A stretch of 64,000 bases of DNA from Paraburkholderia phenoliruptrix (lineage in GTDB: Bacteria; Pseudomonadota; Gammaproteobacteria; Burkholderiales; Burkholderiaceae): contig NZ_CADIKB010000013.1 of assembly GCF_902859825.1 (NCBI RefSeq), positions 1 to 64,000 on the forward strand, read 5' to 3'. Numbering within the stretch: position 1 is the first letter of the stretch; each line of letters begins with the position of its first letter. The notes under the pieces are model-generated. The model made no database searches, was not told the origin of the DNA, and saw only the letters and a program-made list of their open reading frames with translations. The translations under genes and the position numbers were made by a program. This document shows positions 56,044 through 64,000 of this stretch, piece after piece.

Positions 56044-57852
56044 ATGGAACATCAATCCCAGCGCCCCGGCGGGCGCACCGCGTCGCCGCCGTCGTCCAGT
56101 GTCGCTTCGCTCGTCGACGCCGCGCTGCACGCACATCAGGCCGGTCGGCTCGACACCGCCGACTCCCTCTACCGCGAAATCCTCGCGCTCGATCCAGCAA
56201 ATGCAAGGGCCTTGCATTACTTCGGCGTACTGCACTATCAACGCGGACAGCACGCGACGGCCGCCACGCTGATGAGCCAGGCGCTCAAGCACGACCGTCA
56301 CGACGCCGCGTGCTGGAGCAACCGCGGGCTCGCCGCCGCCGCGCTCGGCCGACTGGACGAAGCCACGATCTGCTACGACCAGGCGCTGCAGCTGCAGCCC
56401 GATTTCGCCGACGCGCGCAACAATTTCGGCGTGGCCTTGCAGGCCCAAGGCGCACTGGATGACGCGATCGAGCAGTACAGGCTCGCCATCGCGTCGAATC
56501 CCGCACTCGTCGATGCGCATCTGAACCTCGGCACGGCGCTCGGCAAGCTCGGCCGTTTCGCGGAAGCGCTCGCGTGTTACCGCGACGCGCTGCGGCTCGA
56601 TCCGATATCGGCGGAAGCGCACTTCAACGCGGGCAATGCGCACAACGCGCAGGGCGAGCACGAGGCGGCGGTCGCCAGTTTCGAGCGCGCGCTCGCGCTG
56701 CGGCCGGATTACGCCGAGGCGCACGTCAACCTGGGCAGTGCGATCGGCAAGCGCGGCGACTATGCCGGGGCCGAGGCGCATTACCGGCGCGCCGTTGCGC
56801 TCAAGGCTAATCCGACGAACCTGGTGTGCCTCGGCGGTTCGCTCGGCGCGCAGGGGCGCCTCGACGAAGAAGAGAAGTTCTATCGCGAGGCGCTGGCGCA
56901 AGACCCCGGTTACGCGGACGCGCATCAGAACCTCGCGTGGCTGCTGCTCAAGCGCGGCGACTATACAGAAGGATGGGCCGAGTTTGCGCTGCGCTGGCGC
57001 AAGAGCGACTACGACGCATTGGCCGTCGCGGGCGTGGCCGAATGGCGCGGCGAGCCGCTCGACGGGCGGCGCCTGCTGATCGTCGGCGAGCAGGGTTTCG
57101 GCGATCACTTCCAGTTTCTGCGCTACGCGCGCGTGTTGCACGAACGCGGCGCGCGAGTGGATGTGTGCGTGCGCGAGCCTTTGCTGCGGCTCGTCCAACG
57201 CATGCCGGGCGTGCATCGCGCGTTCGCCGGCAAACCGGACGCGCCATACGACTTCTGGGTCCCGATGATGAGCGTGCCGTCCTGCGTCGGCACCGAACTG
57301 GCCACGATTCCGGCTGAGCTGCCCTACCTGTTCGCGGACGAGACAAAGATCGAAGCGTGGCGCAGCAAACTCGCCGCGAGCAGCGGCGCAAACCGCAAGG
57401 TCGGCCTGGTGTGGGCGGGCAGTCCGACATTCGGCAACGACCGCTACCGGTCGATGGCGCTCGCCGATCTGCACCCGCTTGCGGATGTCGCCAACGTGAG
57501 CTGGTATCCGCTGCAACAAGGCCCGGCGCACGCGCAGCTGGCCGGCGCACCGCAAGCGTTGCGCGGGCACGATTTCACCGGCGAACTGGGCGACTTCGAG
57601 GACACCGCCGCGCTCATCATGAACCTCGACCTGGTGATTGCCGTCGACACCGCCGTCGCGCATCTCGCGGGCGCGCTCGGCAAGCCGGTGTGGCTGCTGC
57701 TGCCGGCCAATTCCGACTGGCGCTGGCTGCAAGCGCGCAGCGACTCGCCGTGGTATCCGGGAATGCGGCTTTTCAGGCAGCAGGTGTTGGGGGAATGGGC
57801 GGGCGTGGTGGGAGACGTGCTACACGCTCTCCAAACGGAGGAGCGGGAATGA
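56044..57852 (+). CDS. TPR protein with C-terminal glycosyltransferase-like domain
   Basis: A 602-residue protein. About residues 20-290 form six to seven tetratricopeptide repeats (for example AACWSNRGLAAAALGRLDEA, HFNAGNAHNAQGEHEAAVAS, HVNLGSAIGKRGDYAGAEAH). Residues 330-590 resemble a GT9/OGT-type glycosyltransferase (LIVGEQGFGDHFQFLRYARVL, GLVWAGSP, DLVIAVDTAVAHLAGALGKPVWLLL). Such proteins often glycosylate flagellin or other surface proteins, but no flagellar or pilin gene is near. It has no signal peptide and is monocistronic. Confidence 0.82.
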   Translation: MEHQSQRPGGRTASPPSSSVASLVDAALHAHQAGRLDTADSLYREILALDPANARALHYFGVLHYQRGQHATAATLMSQALKHDRHDAACWSNRGLAAAALGRLDEATICYDQALQLQPDFADARNNFGVALQAQGALDDAIEQYRLAIASNPALVDAHLNLGTALGKLGRFAEALACYRDALRLDPISAEAHFNAGNAHNAQGEHEAAVASFERALALRPDYAEAHVNLGSAIGKRGDYAGAEAHYRRAVALKANPTNLVCLGGSLGAQGRLDEEEKFYREALAQDPGYADAHQNLAWLLLKRGDYTEGWAEFALRWRKSDYDALAVAGVAEWRGEPLDGRRLLIVGEQGFGDHFQFLRYARVLHERGARVDVCVREPLLRLVQRMPGVHRAFAGKPDAPYDFWVPMMSVPSCVGTELATIPAELPYLFADETKIEAWRSKLAASSGANRKVGLVWAGSPTFGNDRYRSMALADLHPLADVANVSWYPLQQGPAHAQLAGAPQALRGHDFTGELGDFEDTAALIMNLDLVIAVDTAVAHLAGALGKPVWLLLPANSDWRWLQARSDSPWYPGMRLFRQQVLGEWAGVVGDVLHALQTEERE

Positions 57853-57906
57853 AAACACCCCGCTTCAAAGCTTGATGTACCGCACGGCCGGCTGTCGCGT
57901 CGCAGT

Positions 57907-57930
57907 AATGTGCTACATTTGTTGCACATT
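57907..57930 (+). promoter_or_regulatory. Palindromic operator upstream of the toxin-antitoxin genes
   Basis: AATGTGCTACATTTGTTGCACATT: arms AATGTGC/GCACATT are perfect and the inner ACA/TGT also match, giving 10 of 12 base pairs of symmetry. It sits 31 bp before the antitoxin start, where an AbrB-type antitoxin would autoregulate. Confidence 0.72.
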
Positions 57931-57960
57931 CACGGCTCGGCAGCGAGCGGAGAAGAGACC

Positions 57961-58227
57961 ATGGCCGTTACATCGAAAATTCGCAGGCAGGGCGGAGCAC
58001 TTGTCATGACGATCCCGCCAGCGCTTCTCAAGTTGCTGCACGTAGACGCCGGAGATCACATGTCCTTGGAGGTCCAGGACGGACAGTTGATCGCCCGGCC
58101 CGCGTCGTCGGCGACAAAACGCTATACGCTCGCCGAACTGCTGGAGGGCTCTGAAAGTATCGCGGAGTTGACCGCAGAGACCGCCTGGGCACGAGACGGC
58201 GGCCCTATGGGAAGCGAGCTGACATGA
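57961..58227 (+). CDS. AbrB-type antitoxin (MazE/ChpBI-like)
   Basis: An 88-residue antitoxin. The N-terminal swapped-hairpin AbrB/MazE DNA-binding domain (MAVTSKIRRQGGALVMTIPPALLKLLHVDAGD) is followed by an acidic C-terminus for toxin binding (ELLEGSESIAELTAETAW). The start at 57961 follows GGAGAAGAGA; an upstream in-frame Met adds a tail through the operator. Its TGA overlaps the toxin ATG (58224-58227). It should bind the palindrome at 57907 and repress both genes. Confidence 0.87.
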   Translation: MAVTSKIRRQGGALVMTIPPALLKLLHVDAGDHMSLEVQDGQLIARPASSATKRYTLAELLEGSESIAELTAETAWARDGGPMGSELT

Positions 58228-58589
58228 TGGTCGAGCGGAATACGCCACGGCGCGGCGACGTCTACTGGATCCACCCGAACCCCGTAGCGGGCAAGGAGAT
58301 GAAGGACCGGCACCGCTTCGTCGTGATCACGCCCGCCGAGATCAATGCGCTGGGTGTATGTATGACGGTGCCTATCACCACCGGCGGCAACTTCATCCGT
58401 CACGCCGGCCTTGCCGTCCACATTTCCGGACACGATACGACCGGCATAGCGGTATGCAATCAGGTTCGCACTTTCGACATCAATGCTCGCGTAGAGCACG
58501 GTTCTGCTCGCTACGTAGAGACGCTCGACAAGCAAACAGCCGACGAGATCGTTGCGCGAGTAGTCAGCGCAATCGACCCCGCGCCGTGA
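58224..58589 (+). CDS. PemK/MazF-family endoribonuclease toxin
   Basis: A 121-residue toxin, MMVERNTPRRGDVYWIHPNPVAGKE, with the MazF-family start RGDVYW, the strand HRFVVITP and the VPITTGG region. MazF toxins cut mRNA at short sequences and stop growth; the antitoxin at 57961 neutralises it. The ATGA overlap sets tight coupling, with the antitoxin first. The gene has no frame damage. Confidence 0.88.
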   Translation: MMVERNTPRRGDVYWIHPNPVAGKEMKDRHRFVVITPAEINALGVCMTVPITTGGNFIRHAGLAVHISGHDTTGIAVCNQVRTFDINARVEHGSARYVETLDKQTADEIVARVVSAIDPAP

Positions 58590-58610
58590 CTCGGCATTTC
58601 ACACCCGCTA

Positions 58611-59774
58611 TCAACCCGCCTCCACGACAAACCCATGCTGCCGCAGCAACTGCAGCACACCTTTGCGTCCGCCCAGATGCAACGCGCCGATTGCCACGAA
58701 CACCGGCTTATTCGGCGCGGCGATCAGCAGCATGCGCGAGACGAAGCGCCGGTTGCGCGCGTAGACGATTCTGTCGTCGATCGAATCCGATACGCGCTTG
58801 TCACGCGCGAGTTTCTCCGTTTTCGCGGCTTCCCACGCGGCGATTGCGTCGGCGTCGCCAACCCGCCATAGGCGATGCAAGGTGCGCACGTCCTCGACAT
58901 TTTGCGCGGGCGTCTGCACCAGATCCTGCGCGAGCATCTCGCGTTGCTGCGCGAGCGAGAGGCCGGTGAACGCGCGCATCTGCTGCGGCAGCGTCTCCAG
59001 TCCGACAATCTTGCCGCGCGTGCGCAAATAAACGTTCTGCAATTGCGCCTCGGTGCCGTATTCGGTCTGCAAACCGGCGCTGAGCGAATCGTAGGTTTCC
59101 ACCAGCAGCGAGGCGAGCCACGGCCGCGTCTTCTTGATCTCATCCAGCGCGGCGGGATTGCCGCGCAGACGGAACGCGAGCTTGCGCCACAGCGGCTCGG
59201 GCAGCAAGCCAGGCAGGCAGTCGCGGCGGCATACGCCGTATTTCGAGACGTCGTCTTGCGAGACCAGCAGCTCGTCCGGCGAGAGTTCCAGCGCCAGTGT
59301 CGGCGACGCCGCCAGCGCGCCCATGATCGGAGGACGGAACGGCTGAGCCGCCGGGTAATCGGCGGGATCGCCGACGTGCAGCGTGCCGAGCACGTAGAGC
59401 GTGGTGGTGCCGCGCGTCGCGACATAGAACGGCATGTGCGCCGGTTGCAGCCGCACAGGACCGCTCGCGGTCGTGCCGGGTGTGGCGGGCGGCGGATTGA
59501 AGCCGGGCAGCGCGGCGCGCGGCGGCGCCGGCGTCTGCGGCACCGGAACGCTCGGGTGCGCGCCTTTGGCGCTTGCCTCGGTGGATACGGCGGGCGTATT
59601 GGCCGCGGCACCAGCGGCATACGCGGCGCCGGGCAGTCCGACATAAAAACAAAAAACGCCGACAAGCGCGGCACCCGTCAGTGCACGCGCCCGCAAGCGT
59701 CGCGTGAAGGCGGCGTGGCGGCCGCCATCACGCGAGCGGCGCGCAAGACGACGCGCCGCCAGCGCATCAGGCAT
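58611..59774 (-). CDS. TraB/GumN-family protein
   Basis: A 387-residue protein with an N-terminal membrane/signal segment (LTGAALVGVFCFYVGLPGAAYA, about residues 31-52), then a Pro/Ala-rich linker and the TraB/GumN domain. It carries the two diagnostic GxLH motifs: GTLHVGD and GALHLGG. These proteins are suspected metalloproteases. The ATG at 59774 overlaps the end of dppF by 8 bp, so it may be made from the dpp operon. Targets unknown. Confidence 0.82.
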   Translation of the reverse strand: MPDALAARRLARRSRDGGRHAAFTRRLRARALTGAALVGVFCFYVGLPGAAYAAGAAANTPAVSTEASAKGAHPSVPVPQTPAPPRAALPGFNPPPATPGTTASGPVRLQPAHMPFYVATRGTTTLYVLGTLHVGDPADYPAAQPFRPPIMGALAASPTLALELSPDELLVSQDDVSKYGVCRRDCLPGLLPEPLWRKLAFRLRGNPAALDEIKKTRPWLASLLVETYDSLSAGLQTEYGTEAQLQNVYLRTRGKIVGLETLPQQMRAFTGLSLAQQREMLAQDLVQTPAQNVEDVRTLHRLWRVGDADAIAAWEAAKTEKLARDKRVSDSIDDRIVYARNRRFVSRMLLIAAPNKPVFVAIGALHLGGRKGVLQLLRQHGFVVEAG

Positions 59775-60786
59775 CCACGTCCCCCACCTCCTCGGCACGG
59801 TGACACGACACCAGACGGCCATCCACTTCACGCAGCTTCGGTTCCTCGCTGCGGCAGCGGTCGATCACATACGGGCAGCGCTGATGAAACGTGCAGCCCG
59901 ACGGCGGATTCAGCGGTGACGGCATTTCACCCTGCAGCTTGATTTTGATGGTGCGATCCGCCTCGAAGATCGACGGCGTCGCCGACATCAACGCACGCGT
60001 GTACGGATGACGCGGCTTCGAGAAAATCCGCTTCTTGTCACCGAGTTCGGCCACGCCGCCGAAGTACATCACCATCACGTCGTCGGCAATATGCTCGACG
60101 ACTGACAGATTGTGCGAAATGAACACGTAGCTGGTCTTGAACTGCTGCTGCAGATCCATGAACAGATTCAGAATTTGCGCCTGGATCGACACGTCGAGCG
60201 CCGACACCGGTTCGTCGGCCACGACGATCTGCGGATCGAGAATCATCGCGCGCGCAATCGCCACACGCTGACGCTGGCCGCCCGAGAACATATGCGGATA
60301 GCGCTTCGCGTGTTCGGGACGCAGGCCGACGGTGCGCATCATCTGGGCAATGCGCTCGGCGCGTTCCGTCGCGCTCAGCTGCGTGTTGATCGCGAGCGGC
60401 TCGCCGAGCGTCTGCTCGACCGTCTTGCGCGGATTGAGCGACGCGAACGGATTCTGGAACACCATCTGCACGCGCCGCCGCAGCGCGGCAATCTTCGCGT
60501 GATCGGCGCCGGCGACGTCTTCACCGTTGATCAGCAAGCGGCCCGCACTGGGCGACTCGATCATGGTGAGCTGGCGCGCCAGCGTCGATTTGCCGCAGCC
60601 GGACTCGCCGACCACCGCGAGCGTCTTGCCGCGCTCGAGTGCGAACGACACGCCGTTCAGCGCTTTCACCGTGCCCGTTGCGAACATGCCGCGCTTGACG
60701 GTGTAGTAACGTGCGAGCTTGTCGGCGACCAGCACGTGATCGCCCGCATGGTCCGACTGGCGCCGCGTTTCGGGTACTGCATTCAT
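59767..60786 (-). CDS. dppF: Dipeptide ABC transporter ATP-binding protein DppF
   Basis: A 339-residue ATPase of the peptide importer. It has Walker [10 protein letters not shown], signature SGGQRQR, Walker [13 protein letters not shown] and the cysteine-rich C-terminus [15 protein letters not shown] typical of Dpp/Opp ATPases. It works with DppD. The start [10 protein letters not shown] at 60786 overlaps dppD by ATGA; the open frame upstream to 60948 lies within dppD and is not used. It overlaps the downstream TraB gene by 8 bp. Confidence 0.93.
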   Translation of the reverse strand: MNAVPETRRQSDHAGDHVLVADKLARYYTVKRGMFATGTVKALNGVSFALERGKTLAVVGESGCGKSTLARQLTMIESPSAGRLLINGEDVAGADHAKIAALRRRVQMVFQNPFASLNPRKTVEQTLGEPLAINTQLSATERAERIAQMMRTVGLRPEHAKRYPHMFSGGQRQRVAIARAMILDPQIVVADEPVSALDVSIQAQILNLFMDLQQQFKTSYVFISHNLSVVEHIADDVMVMYFGGVAELGDKKRIFSKPRHPYTRALMSATPSIFEADRTIKIKLQGEMPSPLNPPSGCTFHQRCPYVIDRCRSEEPKLREVDGRLVSCHRAEEVGDVDA

Positions 60787-61790
60787 CGTGCGCCTCCATG
60801 GGTATGAACGTTCGCGTCGCCGGCGAGGTTCAGGGGTTTGATGCAACGCACGCGCGCCACGTCGGCGTGGCCTGGCATGGGCGCGAGCGCGGGGCGTCCC
60901 TTGTTGCAGTCGTCGACCATGTACTTGCAGCGCGGCGCGAAGAGGCAACCCTTCGGACGATCGTCGCGGCCCGGCACCATGCCCGGCAACGCGGCGAGCC
61001 GCACGGCGCCCACGTTGTGCTCGGGAATCGCCGCGAGCAGCGCTTCCGTGTACGGATGATGTGGCGCGGCGAAGATATCCGGCACCTTGTTGGTCTCGAT
61101 CACTTCGCCAGCGTACATGACCGCGACGCGCTGCGCGACCTCGGACACCACCGCGAGGTCGTGCGAGATCAACACGAGCGCCATGCCGCGCTCCTTCTGC
61201 AGGCGCATCAGCAGCTCCATGATCTGCGCCTGGATGGTCACGTCAAGCGCGGTGGTCGGCTCGTCGGCGATCAGCAGCTTCGGGTTGCAGGCAATCGCCA
61301 TCGCGATCATCACGCGCTGGTTCATGCCGCCCGACATCTGATGCGGAAACGCGCCAATGCGATTCTTCGCGTCCGGAATGCCGACCTGGTCGAGCAGTTC
61401 GAGCGCGCGTTTGTCGAGCGCGCTGCCGCGCAAGCCTTCGTGCAGCTTCAGCACTTCCTTGATCTGATAGCCGACGGTGTAGCTCGGGTTCAGGCTGGTC
61501 AGCGCGTCCTGGAACACCATCGCGATCTCTTTGCCGATGATCTTGCGGCGTTCCTTCGCCGATGCCTTCAGCAGATCGCGTCCGTTGAAGGTGATTTCGT
61601 CCGCCGTGACCTTGCCCGGCGCGTCGATCAGACCCATCAGCGCCATCATCGTCACGCTCTTGCCCGAGCCCGATTCGCCGACGACGCCCAGCACTTCGCC
61701 CGGCGCGACGTCGAGGTTGATACGGTCGACGGCCGGCAAGCCGTTGAAGTTCACCGCGAGATTGCGGATGGTCAGTAGGTTGTTGCTCAT
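60783..61790 (-). CDS. dppD: Dipeptide ABC transporter ATP-binding protein DppD
   Basis: A 335-residue ATPase with Walker [10 protein letters not shown], signature SGGMNQR, Walker [13 protein letters not shown] and the cysteine-containing tail [15 protein letters not shown]. It pairs with DppF to power uptake of dipeptides. It starts directly after the dppC stop and overlaps dppF by 4 bp (ATGA), so the ATPases are translated in step. Confidence 0.94.
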   Translation of the reverse strand: MSNNLLTIRNLAVNFNGLPAVDRINLDVAPGEVLGVVGESGSGKSVTMMALMGLIDAPGKVTADEITFNGRDLLKASAKERRKIIGKEIAMVFQDALTSLNPSYTVGYQIKEVLKLHEGLRGSALDKRALELLDQVGIPDAKNRIGAFPHQMSGGMNQRVMIAMAIACNPKLLIADEPTTALDVTIQAQIMELLMRLQKERGMALVLISHDLAVVSEVAQRVAVMYAGEVIETNKVPDIFAAPHHPYTEALLAAIPEHNVGAVRLAALPGMVPGRDDRPKGCLFAPRCKYMVDDCNKGRPALAPMPGHADVARVRCIKPLNLAGDANVHTHGGAR

Positions 61791-62708
61791 TTATGCCATC
61801 CGTTTGAGTTTCGGATCGAGTGCGTCGCGCAGCCCGTCGCCGAGCAGGTTGATGGCGAGCACCGAGATCAGGATGGACAAGCCAGGCATGGTGACGATCC
61901 ACCACGCACTGTCGATATAGTCGCGCGCCGAGGCGAGCATCGCGCCCCACTCCGCCGACGGCGGCTGCACGCCGAGGCCGAGAAAGCCGAGCGCGGCCGC
62001 GTCCAGAATCGCCGACGAAAAGCCGAGCGTGGCCTGCACGATCAGCGGCGCCGTGCAGTTGGGCAGCACTTGCGAGAACATCAGGCGCAGCGTGCCGGCA
62101 CCCGCTACGCGCGAAGCCGTCACGTATTCCTTCTGCAGCTCGCCTTGTGCCGACGCGCGCGTCAAACGCACGTAGCCCGGCAGCGCGACGATCGCAATCG
62201 CCAGCATCGTATTGACGAGGCCCGGACCGATGATGGCCACGACCGCCACCGCGAGCAGCAGCGAGGGCAGCGCGAGCAGCACGTCCATGATGCGCATGAT
62301 CGGCGTGTCGGCCCACTTGTCGAAGAACGCGGCGATCAGCCCGAGCACGATGCCCGGAATCAGCGCGAGCACGACGGAGATGAAGCCGATCCAGAACGAC
62401 AGCCGCGCGCCGTACATCAGGCGCGAGAGGATGTCGCGGCCCGCTTCGTCGGTGCCGAGAATGAACTTCCAGTTGCCGCCTTCGAGCCAGGCGGGCGGAA
62501 TCTTCACGAAGTCGCGGTATTGCTCGATCGGGCTATGCGGCGCGATGAGCGGCGCGAATATCGCCACGACGATCAACAGCAGCACGACGATGCCGGCGCC
62601 GACCGCGCCGCGATTGCGCGAAAAATTGGCCCAGAACTCGCGGGCCGCGATGGCGCGGCCGCTCGGCGGAGTCACCGACTGGGGAACGGTGTTTTGAATG
62701 TCTGCCAT
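61791..62708 (-). CDS. dppC: Dipeptide ABC transporter permease DppC
   Basis: A 305-residue inner-membrane permease with an extended cytoplasmic N-terminus and about six helices. The EAA-type loop appears as YVRLTRASAQGELQKEYVTASRVAG, with GTDEAGRDILSRLMYGARLS, the usual DppC/OppC pattern. It joins DppB to form the channel. The stop at 61791 abuts the dppD start. Confidence 0.93.
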   Translation of the reverse strand: MADIQNTVPQSVTPPSGRAIAAREFWANFSRNRGAVGAGIVVLLLIVVAIFAPLIAPHSPIEQYRDFVKIPPAWLEGGNWKFILGTDEAGRDILSRLMYGARLSFWIGFISVVLALIPGIVLGLIAAFFDKWADTPIMRIMDVLLALPSLLLAVAVVAIIGPGLVNTMLAIAIVALPGYVRLTRASAQGELQKEYVTASRVAGAGTLRLMFSQVLPNCTAPLIVQATLGFSSAILDAAALGFLGLGVQPPSAEWGAMLASARDYIDSAWWIVTMPGLSILISVLAINLLGDGLRDALDPKLKRMA

Positions 62709-62714
62709 GTCCAG

Positions 62715-63725
62715 TTACCTCGTATGGCGGATGCGCGGGTTGAGCACGCCGTACAACAGATCGACGACGAGGTTCACGAAGATCACGAGCGTGGCGATCA
62801 TCAGAATGCCGCCTTGCACGACCGGATAGTCGCGGCGGCCGATTGCGTCGATGAGCCACTTGCCGATGCCTGGCCACGAAAACAGCGTCTCAGTCAGCAC
62901 CGCGCCGGCCAGCAGCGTGCCGACCTGCAGGCCGATCACGGTCACGACCGGAATCAGCGCATTGCGCAATGCATGCACGACGATCACCCGCGCCGGCGAC
63001 AAACCCTTCGCGCGCGCGGTGCGGATGTAGTCCTCACGCAGCACTTCGAGCATCGACGAACGCGTCATGCGCGCGACGACGGCGAGCGGAATGGTGCCGA
63101 GCACGATGGCCGGCAGGATCAAATGGCTCAATGCGGACTTGAATGCGCCTTCGTCGGTGGACATCATCGCGTCGATCAGCATGAAGCCGGTCACGTGCGG
63201 AATGTCGTATTCGACGGCGATGCGGCCCGACACCGGCGTCCAGCCGAGCTTGACCGAAAACACCATGATGAGGATCAAGCCCCACCAGAAGATCGGCATC
63301 GAATAACCGGTGAGCGCCGTGCCCATCACGCCGTGATCCACCGCCGTGCCGCGCCTGAGCGCCGCGAACACGCCCGCCGGCAGGCCGACGATCAGCGCAA
63401 AGAGCATCGCGCAGATCGACAGCTCGACGGTGGCGGGGAAGCGGGCGAGGAATTCGCCCATGACGCTGGTGTTGGTGATGATCGAGGTGCCGAGGTCGCC
63501 ATGCAGCGCGCGGCCAATGTAATGGACGTACTGCATCGGCAGAGCTTCGTCGAGTCCGAGCCGGTGCATTGCCGCGGCATGCATGGCCGGATCGACGCCG
63601 CGCTCGCCCATCATCACTTCGATGGGATCGCCCGGTATCAGGTGAATCAGCGCGAATGCAAGGATCGTGATGCCGATGAAGGTCGGTATCACCATGCCGA
63701 TGCGGCGCAAAACAAAGCGGAACAT
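62715..63725 (-). CDS. dppB: Dipeptide ABC transporter permease DppB
   Basis: A 336-residue permease, starting MFRFVLRRIGMVIPTFIGITILAFALIHLIPGDP, the family hallmark. The EAA loop is VVARMTRSSMLEVLREDYIRTARAKGLS. It forms the membrane channel with DppC, whose gene starts 6 bp after its stop. A hairpin with T-run lies between it and dppA. Confidence 0.94.
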   Translation of the reverse strand: MFRFVLRRIGMVIPTFIGITILAFALIHLIPGDPIEVMMGERGVDPAMHAAAMHRLGLDEALPMQYVHYIGRALHGDLGTSIITNTSVMGEFLARFPATVELSICAMLFALIVGLPAGVFAALRRGTAVDHGVMGTALTGYSMPIFWWGLILIMVFSVKLGWTPVSGRIAVEYDIPHVTGFMLIDAMMSTDEGAFKSALSHLILPAIVLGTIPLAVVARMTRSSMLEVLREDYIRTARAKGLSPARVIVVHALRNALIPVVTVIGLQVGTLLAGAVLTETLFSWPGIGKWLIDAIGRRDYPVVQGGILMIATLVIFVNLVVDLLYGVLNPRIRHTR

Positions 63726-63751
63726 GGTTCGTCCCTATGGTCTTGATGAAG

Positions 63752-63795
63752 AAAAAACGCAACCGGCGACGAGGGCTCGTGACCCCGGTCGCCGG
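63752..63795 (-). terminator. Attenuating hairpin between dppA and dppB
   Basis: On the minus strand CCGGCGAC (63795-63788) pairs with GTCGCCGG (63770-63763), and a run of six T (63757-63752) follows shortly. It lets more dppA mRNA than dppBCDF mRNA accumulate, common in peptide transporters. Confidence 0.6.
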
Positions 63796-63875
63796 ACCAT
63801 TTCGACCAGTTTTCTAACCGTGCGAAAAGCGTACTGCGCGAATTTTACGACTTGCCCGACACGTGGCCGGGTGCC

Positions 63876-64000
63876 TTACTTGACGCTGACGCCGTCGAAG
63901 CGGGCATAGCCGAGCGGCTCGATGCGCATGTCGACCACCTTCTTGCTGACAGGCTGATAGACGGTCGAGTGAGCGATCGGCGAGAACGGCAGTTGCTGCG
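63876..64000 (-). CDS. dppA: Dipeptide-binding protein DppA, C-terminal fragment
   Basis: The last 41 codons of the periplasmic substrate-binding protein, cut by the right window edge. The visible end (AHSTVYQPVSKKVVDMRIEP then LGYARFDGVSVK) matches the C-terminus of the DppA/OppA-type peptide-binding family. It is the first gene of dppABCDF and delivers peptides to DppBC. The rest lies beyond the window. Confidence 0.87.
   Translation of the reverse strand, partial: QQLPFSPIAHSTVYQPVSKKVVDMRIEPLGYARFDGVSVK

Noticed and set aside
55813..57732. 639-codon minus-strand frame opposite the TPR gene
   Set aside because: Antisense to repeats with clear TPR motifs; product is Arg/Val-rich without domains.
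62070..63746. 558-codon plus-strand frame opposite dppC and dppB
   Set aside because: Antisense to two permeases; His/Asp/Arg-rich translation of hydrophobic genes read backwards.

Overview
The window is about 64 kb of high-GC chromosomal DNA from a betaproteobacterium of the Burkholderia/Paraburkholderia group. This rests on compact GC-rich codon use, the phenylacetate (paaABCDE) cluster with a TetR-type repressor, two DUF2957 lipoproteins (a family I associate with Burkholderia), and housekeeping blocks such as glmU-glmS, ttcA-folB and cca. The species cannot be fixed from sequence alone. Nearly all of it is core chromosome. The only clear mobile element is one IS5-type insertion (34218-35436) with intact ends and a TTAA target duplication.

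Layout, left to right. Positions 1-158 hold a strong leftward promoter and leader that look like the start of an rRNA operon lying just beyond the left edge. Next come an exported SGNH hydrolase, an FAD oxidoreductase, and the paa operon (3546-7364) with a PaaR-type palindrome at paaA and the repressor gene at the far end (8348-8956). A GNAT acetyltransferase, an Lrp-type regulator divergent from hpd, and a fused indolepyruvate oxidoreductase (12492-16100) follow. Together paa, hpd and the fused oxidoreductase make 3-16 kb an aromatic amino-acid and phenylacetate degradation neighbourhood. Then come maeB, an MFS transporter, pyrE, an orphan response regulator, a PEBP-like protein and argC.

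From 24.6 to 28.5 kb there is an envelope module: two DUF2957 lipoproteins and an OmpW-like porin, preceded by a long AT-rich leader. Just behind it, on the minus strand, is a very small RNA locus (28597-28657) with its own promoter, two anti-Shine-Dalgarno tracts and a strong terminator; it resembles the betaproteobacterial toxic small RNA family. From 28.8 to 37.8 kb lie a LysE exporter, a 3-hydroxyisobutyrate-dehydrogenase-like enzyme, a Mut7-C protein, an IclR regulator, several small unknown proteins, the IS element, a DUF2242 lipoprotein and a small lytic transglycosylase.

From 37.9 to 50.6 kb is a dense housekeeping block: glmS, glmU, ttcA, folB, a pteridine-reductase-like SDR, a MidA-like methyltransferase, cca, gst, an NDUFA9-like protein, a Slt70-like transglycosylase and 5-formyltetrahydrofolate cyclo-ligase. 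From 50.7 to 55.8 kb a winged-helix regulator is divergent from pxpB-pxpC-pxpA (5-oxoprolinase) and a DUF969/DUF979 membrane pair, probably an uptake-and-hydrolysis unit for pyroglutamate-type compounds. The right end carries a TPR-glycosyltransferase protein, a MazEF-type toxin-antitoxin pair with a palindromic operator, a TraB/GumN protein and a dipeptide ABC transporter (dppABCDF, dppA cut by the window edge).
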